A stretch of DNA of 64,000 bases from Epiperipatus broadwayi (taxonomy: Eukaryota; Onychophora; Udeonychophora; Euonychophora; Peripatidae), in contig JAQFVV010006200.1 in NCBI GenBank assembly GCA_028023455.1, forward strand, positions 7,221,506-7,285,505. Direction: 5' to 3'. The notes under the pieces were generated by a model. It saw only the letters and a program-made list of their open reading frames with translations. It was not told the origin of the DNA and did not search any database. Made by a program: the position numbers and the translations under genes. Position 1 is the first letter of the stretch. Each line of letters starts with the position of its first letter. Of the stretch, positions 56,361 through 64,000 are shown in pieces.

Positions 56361-59300
56361 GTTGGGGATTTTAATTGCTCCTCATGAGAAATTTTTTTTT
56401 AAAAAAACTCATGGAAAATAAAACATTTTATTTTGTAAAGAACATTTGTCTCAATATAGAAGATATATGTAATTATGTCTTGATTTTTCTTATTAACTTT
56501 AGTTTTAAGTGTAATATTATTTAATTAGTAGAATAGGTACATAAATATTAATTTAGTTACTAATGATATTATAGTTTTATAATAAATAGTTTGATAATTT
56601 TAAATAAGTTAATATTTCTAAGTGTGATAGTATGAATGTATATTATATTATGCAATGTTTATTTTAATTGATGGGCAAGAAGACATCATAAGTGATTAAC
56701 AAGTTGATATCACTTAGGTAATAGTTGTAGATATTGATATTTTATGATGTATTTTTTTTCTTTTGCAGATTATCAATGAATTATATAATGTTGAAGTATG
56801 AATGTTGGTTATATGTGAATGCATTTATACAACACATTAAAAATATAAGATTAGAATTTATTTATTCTAAGGATATGCATACTTTAATTTCATATTACTA
56901 GTATAATGTAACATGAGGATGAATAATTATATGATTCTTTTACAAAGAACTTTAATATTTTATATATTTAAGATATGGATAATGATTATTTTGTATTTTG
57001 TTCAAGAATATTGGATAGGAAAGTAAAGTAACCTTTTTCTTGTAGATTAGTTGAGATCGTTCTAATTACGATTGAATTTTATTTGTTATTTTGACTATGT
57101 TAGTTAGTTTCATTTGTCAGTGTAGATTTGATAAATCTATAGGAAAATTTTGATAAGATAGTGACTTGGTAATAATTTTAAAAACATGAAACCAATGAGA
57201 TGTTATTACCATAGGATTTATTATGGGAATAGAAATAAAATTTTGTAATCTTATTAAGTATACAGATACAGTTAACAAAGCCCTGTAGCTGGTATATTTT
57301 ATTTGTGGGCAGTGTCTATTTTATATTGAATACTGATGTTCAAGAAAGCTGAAGTAATAGCTTTGACATCATTGTTGGTAGTGGAGATCATTAGACAAAT
57401 AGGTCATGCCTCTATTTTATTGATACACTGTGCCATGATGTTTTATCTAATATATACTATTGAGTAAGACTCTAGTTTCTTCCCTATGTCTACACATCTA
57501 TTCACTATCATGATTTTCCAAAGCAATTACATCACACAGTATCGTATTTTAAAAGAAATTATAAATAATTTAGAATTTAAGGACTGTTATTGGATCAATA
57601 AGATAGGTTCATTTACTTATAAGAAGGAATAGAGTTAATGCAAAATGGAATTAAGAATCAAATGGAACTAAATGATAAAGAATCATAGAATATGTTCTAT
57701 ATTTATTTTGGAAATAAAATAAATTTCATGAATAAAATAAATGAAGCGAAGTTGCTCTGAAATTTTAAATAACTTCAAATATTTTTATTTTATTTTATAA
57801 GTATTGCATATTTTTCAAGATAGATAATGTAGTAAAACAAAACAGTACAAGATAAGCATAGGTACAATTTTGTATTTATTTTAATAATTAAGAAGTACAT
57901 CAATAATTGCAACTATTCCATATTAAAATAATATTAAGTAATGGATATTGGGTATTATAATAATAATATGATTAGTAATGATGTCCACATATTGTATTAA
58001 TAAATCAACATTGGATATTTTGTGTATAATACTAATAACATTGCAAAAACGAGAAATTATTTAATAATCAGATCCATATTCGATATTGTTATTTTTTGTG
58101 TTTTCCACTTTATGCTTCAATGTATGTTTGAAGGAAGCATATTATAATAATATTGGGTAAAGAGATAATATTTTAGAATAAATATAAAGTGATTATAATT
58201 TTATTATAAAATTTGATAAAGAAGGAAATAGAAAAATTGTATTATATTTTTATTTTTATGTCGGAGTGAAGACTTAAATTTATGTTTTATTGTATTAGTA
58301 GTTACAATGAATAATAGATGTATAATGGTGCAAGACTTATTATACGAATTGTAAATAGTGAAAATAGATCATTGTTTATTTTATTTGTTATAATAAAAAA
58401 TTTTGTTAAATTTGTTTTTCAAAATTTGTGTGTTGTGTTAATTTCTTTCCCACTATCTAATATTTAAAACCACAGAGGATTTGAACCAAAACATAACATT
58501 TTGCACAGAAATAAATAAAGTATTATTTAAGAATTCTAATATTTTCTTGAAATTTATTTATTTAAGAAATTACATTTACATTAACTTTATGGTCATAAGT
58601 TGATTATCATAATATTATAAAGAATTATAATGCTATCTGTTGCCACACATATATTTTTCAGATTATAAAATACTACCACATATTTATTACATTATTATAT
58701 GAAAGATAAAAGATTATATATTATTTTCTTATTATTATTATGATGAATAAGAATTATAGTCGATGAAAAGATATGTAGAATTAGATCATACAATGAAGAG
58801 TATTACCATTATTTATTATTATTATTATTAGTTAGGTGTGATTGAGTACGATATTAAATCCCTTATCATGTTTGACTACAGTAATTTTAATTGACTTAAA
58901 GTAGTTTTATGAACCTGAGATTTTATTTGGCTAAATTATTGTAGATAAAAAGATTAAGATTTAATTATTAGTGTAATCTTAATGATTAGTTATTATTGAA
59001 GTCGTAAGAATGCTATAAATTTATTATTTGAGATAGTAATAGGGGGGATAGTGTTCTTATGCCATTGAGGTAGTATCCTGTGGGATATTGGCTCAATGTA
59101 TTCTTTCTTGCCACTTGTATCTCACTTCCAAGTCTCATGATTTAATAAATATTTATTTATTTATTTTTATAAACTGAACCTTATTATTATTTTTATTAAT
59201 TTGAGCTAGTAGAATATTTAATATTAATGCAGAATATTTTATTTATCAATTATTTGCATTTAACCGAGCGTAATCGTTAACTGAGCTAGACCCATTTTAC

Positions 59301-59769
59301 TTAATATTATATTTTCTCAGAAGTGAGAGTGCAACTGGAAGGATAGAATATATATATATTATATTTAGATTACCTGTATATAAATAGTTTGTGTATTTTA
59401 AATCGTATGGAAGATGTAAATAAATTGAATTAAATTGCTATTATTTTTTAAAAAAATAATAATATGATGAAATAATATTTATTTTACTCAGAATGCTGAG
59501 TGCACAATACTGATAGGCATAAAATGTTGATAAACAGGCAAAATAAATACATTGCTTATATTTTGTATTATCAGGTGAATATAAACCTGAAACTAAATGT
59601 ATATTTATTACATTCATTCTTAAGTGTTTAGTAAGCCTGGCCTTAACATCTTTAAAATTTAGTATTGTATTCTTTCATTTAGTTAAGTAGAGCTAACTGG
59701 AATTTTTTTTCAATTTAGATTTATATATCAATTTAAAACATTGGTAGTTTTCAGTTATGCATACTATGG
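56361..59769. other. AT-rich interval without recognisable features
   Basis: About 3.4 kb of AT-rich DNA. An (ATT)n run lies at 58808-58830. GCCATTGAGGTAGTATCCTG near 59061 and the GAGCGTAATCG/GAGCTAGACCC patch near 59268-59300 are short less AT-rich stretches without coding meaning. No TE protein was seen. Confidence 0.4.
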
Positions 59770-59819
59770 CCACTAGGTGATCTGCAGAACCACCAAGAAG
59801 CCTGCAAGTGATAATTTTC

Positions 59820-60500
59820 TACACAAAATGGCTGAAATCAATGGAAAATTAAAATGCCTAAGCCAAGATATCAAAGATAAGTAAAAAATGAAGTAAAAAA
59901 ATTTAGCTTAAGGCAAGTAAAATATCAATTGAAATAATACATAAATTTTAAAAAAGTACATACACACACAAAATCGGTAAAAGTACATAAAATTATCATT
60001 AAAATTAAAATGCCGAAGGCAAGACATCAAAACTAAGTAAAAAATCAAGTAAAAAATGTAGCCTAAGGCAATTAAAAAAATCAAGTGAAATAATATGTAA
60101 ATTTTAAAAAAGTACATACACACAAAATCGCAACACACACACACAATCAGTAAAAATACATAAAATAACCATTAAAATTAAAATGTCGAAGGCAAGACAT
60201 CAAAAGTAAAAATCAAGTAAAAAAAATAGCCTAAGGCCAATCAAATGAAAAAACACATTAAAATGCTGTGTAAATTTTAAAAAAGTACACACACACAAAA
60301 ATGGTAAAAATACATTAAAAATGAATCGCTGAAATCAATGGAAAATTAAAATGCTAAAAACCACTGAAATCGATGAAAAATTAAAACACCTGAGGTGAGA
60401 AATGGATAATGAGAATGCATAGGGCAACAAATACAATAAATCCTCAAATCTTCCACAAAAATTTTAACACCTAAGGCAAACAAATCAAAAAATTAAAAAT
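59820..60500. repeat. Left tandem repeat tract of the 3.36-kb element
   Basis: A repeat of about 160 bp recurs: ATTAAAATGCCGAAGGCAAG at 60004 and ATTAAAATGTCGAAGGCAAG at 60176. Each is followed by GACATCAAAA, AAGTAAAAA, GCCTAAGGC and AAATTTTAAAAAAGTACA-YACACACA. Unit boundaries blur after 60300. The minus frame 59908-60144, rich in Cys/Phe/Tyr, is a translation of the tract. Confidence 0.75.
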
Positions 60501-60670
60501 CAAACAAATTCTAAAAAAACCCAAGAAAACACTATGAAATTCGAATTACAACAGAAACAAAAAAACCTTAATGGTAAATGTCAAAAAAATTCACAATGGT
60601 GGATGGGGCTTTATTAAAATGGCGGTAGTTACGATAACAGAATTTCATCAATATTTAGCTTTCCTTAAAG

Positions 60671-61057
60671 AAAATTACAAGAGAAAAGCAATCATGTCCA
60701 AATCCATTTAGATGTAGAATATTATTTTAAAATTACGAATAGTTTCTCAGTTGATCACTTTCTAAAAGTCTTTATTCTCTGCTTTGAAATTATGACTTAT
60801 CATCAAAAACAAGTCAAGTAACCTCCTCCCTGTTTCTCTACACTCTGCAGACAACCCAAAATAAAGAAGCAACACAGATATGGATAAGCTTTCTATTCAT
60901 TTAATATCAAACATAATTGATAAATCATAAATATTAATAGTATTTGTGCTCAAATATTTTATATATATAAAACACAAACATACACACACACTTCATATAT
61001 TAACAAATGAATAAATAAAATTACAAGAGAAAAGCAATCATGTCCAAATTCATTTAA
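60671..61057. repeat. 40-bp direct repeat pair, 346-bp spacing
   Basis: AAAATTACAAGAGAAAAGCA and the following ATCATGTCCAAAT occur at 60671 and 61017 with two or three differences. The enclosed segment has AAGTAACCTCCTCCCTGTTT and an ACACACA tract. It may be a tandem duplication or an insertion bounded by a long duplication. Confidence 0.65.
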
Positions 61058-61111
61058 ATCAAATAGTTGATAATGAATACATTTTTGTAAACTAGGCTGA
61101 AATCATCATCA

Positions 61112-61550
61112 TCAACAACCATTATCTATCCACTGCAGGATGAAGGTCTCTCCAAGTTTAATCAATCTCTGATCTTTAGCTTTACTTCTCCACACCACCC
61201 CTGCTCACTGACTTATTTCATCCATCCATCTCACATGTGGTCTCTTTCTGGGTCTTTTACAATCTCTTGGAACCCGGATTTAAGATTTCAATTGTCCATC
61301 TATTATTATCTTTTCTAGCAATAGATCCAACCCAACTCCACTTCAAGTTTTTTAATTTTTTCAGTGAGATCAGTAATACCTATTTGTTCTCTTGCCAATA
61401 TATTGCGTTTTCGATCTCTTCTTGTTACTCCCAACATGCATGCTTCTATACTTCTCTGAGTGGTCTGAAATCTCTGTATTGCTCTTCTATTAAGTGTCCA
61501 AGTCTCATATCCATAAGTAAGAACTGGCAAAACACATAATCATATTTCCT
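61112..61550 (-). pseudogene. RTE LINE 3' fragment, antisense, nested
   Basis: On the minus strand the frame 61315-61530 reads MPVLTYGYETWTLNRRAIQR and RSIEACMLGVTRRDRKRN, the conserved C-terminal block of the RTE family also seen at 7.95 kb. Further on come an RWMDEI-type block and the terminal AATGGTTGTTGATGATGATG at 61105-61124, the trinucleotide tail. Endonuclease and catalytic RT are absent: the copy is 5'-truncated at about 61550. It is better preserved here than in the 5.3-kb copy. It lies inside the 3.36-kb element, so it inserted later or was captured. Confidence 0.8.
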
Positions 61551-62754
61551 TTTAGTTTTTGAAAAGAAAAAGGATTTTTAATTTGTTGATATAATTGATT
61601 TATAATTTAAAATGTATTATTATCATTATTTTTTTTAATTATTTCATCTTCTTTTTACTTTTTAGTCAGTGATAATCTAAAAAAAATACACTTGTTGATT
61701 TTAAAAACGTAGAGATTAATTTCCTTGCGGCAAAACTAGGACCATCAATCTGTCACAAGACCCGAGTTCTGGAAATTTATTTCTAGTAGAAATAGTACCA
61801 AAAATGTTTATGCTATTTTTTCAGTTTCTATCTACATTTCAAAATTGTGCGTTAAGTTATTTTAAAAATAACAAACTTTAAGTGAAAGAAAACGCGATCA
61901 ATAGACGGGAAAAATTTAATATATAAATCCCATATTTTGTCACTTATGGAGAGATATAGAATGCCCAAGTTTATTTTGCAAGGATGAAAAAATTCAATTA
62001 CCTCCTGAACAAAGTAACTGAATGATCAACTCACTCTTGAGGGAAATTGGTAATCTATTTTAATTACTTTGAAATTCTATTTTTTATTCTGATTATTTTA
62101 TTTCTATTTTGTTGATTTTATATATGTGTGATTTAATCCGAGTATTTGCAATAATTTTGAAATAAAATAATAATAGAGTAACATATTAACTTAATTTAAA
62201 CTCTAATGATGTTATTGATGATATATTCTGTAATATAATTCAGGGCGAAGGCTGCAATAATTATACGAACATTGATTATTTAATATATATTAGTCTGTTA
62301 TTAAGGTTTGAACTATTATTATATCTGTTAGTTAGATAACTCAGAGTGATTCTTTTTTAAAAATTTCATGCCATTTTTCATTTAATTCTTCGTGCTGTTG
62401 TTTTTGCATTTTATAACTACTTTTATTTTTTAAATCGCTATGAGCTCATTGTTATCTATATTTAATGTGAATTATTACACTCCCCATCGTTATAATGTTG
62501 AAAGTCAGAGTAATTTTTTTTCAAATGTACAGTATTACTGTCATTAATTTGTCATTGTTAATTTTTTTTTTGAGATTTCCTATGTTTTTGTTTAATTTCG
62601 TAGGCTTTTATTATAGTTTTTTTTTTTTTTAGATTTAGTATGTTTTTGTTGGGCTTTTATTATATATTTTTTTTCATTTATTTCATAGGATTTTGAAAAT
62701 AGCATTCATAATTTGCACTTTACTTATTTTTCATTGAACTCTTCATGCGGGGAG
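61551..62754. other. Interior of the 3.36-kb element, noncoding
   Basis: A less AT-rich patch at 61710-62050 (TTCCTTGCGGCAAAACTAGG, CAAGACCCGAGTTCTGGAAA) has no sustained frame. The rest is T-rich. No transposase trace was found. Confidence 0.35.
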
Positions 62755-63060
62755 GAGGGCATTTCTAATCATTTCTCGCCTCAGACTTTTCCATAGATTT
62801 CAGCAAGTCTATTGCATTTTTTTCCATTGATTTTTTAGGCATTTTTGATTAGAAATTTCTCACCTCAGGCGTTTTAATTTTCCATCAATTTAGCAATTTT
62901 TGCATTTTAATTTTTCATAGATTTCAGCAATTTTGCATTTCTCACCTCAGGCATTTTAAATTTCAATTTATTCAGTGATTTTTGAGTTGTAATTTTTCAT
63001 AGATTTCAGCGATTTTGCTTTTCTCACCTCAGGCATTTTAAATTTCAATTTCAGTGATTT
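62755..63060. repeat. Right tandem repeat tract of the 3.36-kb element
   Basis: TTTCTCRCCTCAGRC recurs at about 62763, 62856, 62937 and 63021. It is followed by TTTTAAATTTCAATT- and TTTTTCATAGATTTCAGC-type blocks, a period of roughly 80-90 bp. It is the inverted counterpart of the left tract. Confidence 0.75.
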
Positions 63061-63128
63061 TGAGCCATTTTTGTATAGAAATTTATCACTTACAGGCTTC
63101 TTGGTGGTTCTGTAGCATCACCTGGTGG

Positions 63129-63416
63129 CTCGTCCAGTGGGAGAAAAAAGTACCATAAGCTGTTTTAAATCATGTAAAGTCTGTTCAAGATTTATCTAAC
63201 AGAGACTTGAATTCTATATTATGGATGTAGAATACAGATGTTCTAATCATTACATCTTGATAGCCATCAAAATGCAACATTAAATTATGGAGCTGTAGAA
63301 TGAATTACTATCCTTAGAAAATTAAATAGAATGGAAATAAATGATAATGTATATATAAAAATAAACTGTTATATGTTTATATATTTTCAGCTAAACTTTT
63401 TTTTTAAATTTGTGTT
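63129..63416. other. Spacer without recognisable features
   Basis: Flank of the 3.36-kb element. TATATTTTCAG at about 63380 could act as a splice acceptor for the frame that follows, but this is not supported further. Confidence 0.35.
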
Positions 63417-63834
63417 ATGGCTCAACTTATCTTCAAAAATATTGACTTGTCCAGATTACAATCTTATATCGGTCAGATTCAGCAGCATTCATTACTAGGG
63501 CTCATGGATATATGGATAGATAAAATATAGTCAATGACAAAAACAGGCCAATAGGTGAGAATCTCAAAGATTCCAATTTCTACAATTAAGAAAGAGAACC
63601 TGACTATAAATTGGTAGTCCATTTAAATTAATAAGATCAGACAACAGATATTACACTGACCATTTCATATTTGATTGCATAAGCAGTAAAGCACTTTTAC
63701 AGTTAAACCAAAAGCTTCTAGATACTAACCCTGACATGAGACAAGCTGTTGTGGTGGAAATGTTAGATTTACCTAGAAGGGCACCTGAAATTTCTTGTTT
63801 CAATAGTTGTAGGACAACTAGATATTATATTTAG
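63417..63834 (+). pseudogene. Broken coding region, family unrecognised
   Basis: Three consecutive frames have protein-like composition. ATG at 63417 opens 37 residues (MAQLIFKNIDLSRLQSYIGQ to a stop at 63530). A second frame then reads NDKNRPIGENLKDSNFYN to a stop at 63589. A third frame is open from 63610 to TAG at 63834, about 74 codons, including YYTDHFIFDCISSKALLQLN, QKLLDTNPDMRQAVVVEMLD and LPRRAPEISCF. Read together they look like one protein broken by two frameshifts. I recognise no domain. It may be an uncommon transposon protein or a degraded host exon. It ends where the SINE inserted. Confidence 0.4.
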
Positions 63835-63965
63835 TCAACGATTTTTTTTTTCCATATGTCAAAGCATCGGCCGGGAAGCGAACCCGGAACAGCTGTTTGC
63901 AAGCAACTTCTTGCAAGGCAGCTGCGCTGACCTCTCGGCTACCAATGCTTGACTAGTCAACGATT
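63832..63965 (-). mobile_element. tRNA-like SINE, copy 3, 12-bp TSD
   Basis: The perfect repeat TAGTCAACGATT at 63832-63843 and 63954-63965 brackets an antisense insertion (63844-63953) with an A-rich tail. On the minus strand GCATTGGTAGCCGAGAGGTC leads to a canonical T-arm CCGGGTTCGCTTCCCGG and an acceptor end CCGATGC that pairs 7 of 7 (one G-T). The anticodon arm is swollen, from CAGCTG through TTGCAAG...CTTGCAA to CAGCTG. Unlike copies 1 and 2 the T-loop is intact, so this is a separate subfamily. TSD plus A-tail mark LINE-driven retroposition. Confidence 0.85.
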
Positions 63966-64000
63966 ATTTGGGGAACGCTATAACAGACATTTATCCATAT

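Larger units (their letters stand above)
59770..63128. mobile_element. 3.36-kb element with tandem-repeat terminal inverted repeats
   Basis: The left end CCACTAGGTGATCTGCAGAA and the right end, read inward on the minus strand, CCACCAGGTGATGCTACAGA start a shared inverted segment. It continues ACCACCAAGAAGCCTG, then TAAGTGATAAATTTCTA-like sequence and AAATGGCT. Both termini then dissolve into tandem units carrying the recurrent GCCTRAGGY and AATTAAAATGCC words (59820-60500 left, 62755-63060 right). The middle holds a 40-bp direct repeat, an RTE fragment and AT-rich DNA. It has the plan of a large foldback-type DNA element. No transposase or TSD was found. Confidence 0.7.

Noticed and set aside
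59908-60144. 78-codon Cys/Phe/Tyr-rich minus frame
   Set aside because: Translation of the CA-containing tandem tract of the 3.36-kb element.

Overview
The window looks like gene-poor, very AT-rich nuclear DNA of an invertebrate animal (by eye well over 70% A+T). It holds no bacterial-type operons, no rRNA and no intact long gene. The coding traces I recognise are metazoan transposon proteins: RTE-type and jockey/CR1-like LINE reverse transcriptases, Penelope-like elements (PLEs) with GIY-YIG endonucleases, and a hAT transposase of the GTF2IRD2/ZBED5 type. Cephalopod, spider, cnidarian and other invertebrate genomes share this repeat mix, so I do not name a lineage.

Layout. 0-5.3 kb: a 390-bp satellite, a perfect-looking hairpin, and multimeric repeat family C. 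5.3-8.4 kb: a nearly full-length but broken RTE LINE with 10-bp target-site duplications (TSDs). 9.8-11 kb: family F with terminal inverted repeats and a nested hairpin. 11.3-12.8 kb: a large inverted multimer of family B. 14 kb: a hAT relic. 15.7-17.7 kb: three hairpin elements. 19.4-21.5 kb: an antisense RTE relic followed by family D. 23-31 kb: family D copies, an antisense PLE relic and quiet AT-rich DNA. 31.8-35.4 kb: a less AT-rich island with a 102-codon open frame and a 5'-truncated LINE tail with a 15-bp TSD. 36-45 kb: relics of RTE, a jockey/CR1-like LINE split by a family A insertion, and a tRNA-like SINE. 46-54 kb: a second SINE, a PLE with RT and GIY-YIG domains, D repeats, and a 1-kb inverted pair of PLE 3' ends. 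52-56 kb: two candidate host exons and a TATA/CCAAT promoter candidate. 59.8-63.1 kb: an element whose long terminal inverted repeats are made of tandem units. 63.4-64 kb: an unrecognised broken coding region and a third SINE with a 12-bp TSD.

The most notable pattern is that several unrelated short repeat families (A, B, C, D and H) are present as hairpins, inverted dimers or mixed inverted/tandem multimers. Each whole assembly is bracketed by one perfect direct repeat of 11-19 bp. Such TSDs point to target-primed reverse transcription rather than to a DNA transposase. PLEs are known to insert in inverted and tandem arrangements, and an inverted PLE dimer lies in this window, so PLE-type machinery is a reasonable but unproven driver. 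Family D also carries a small hairpin at its 3' end that could be a recognition signal.
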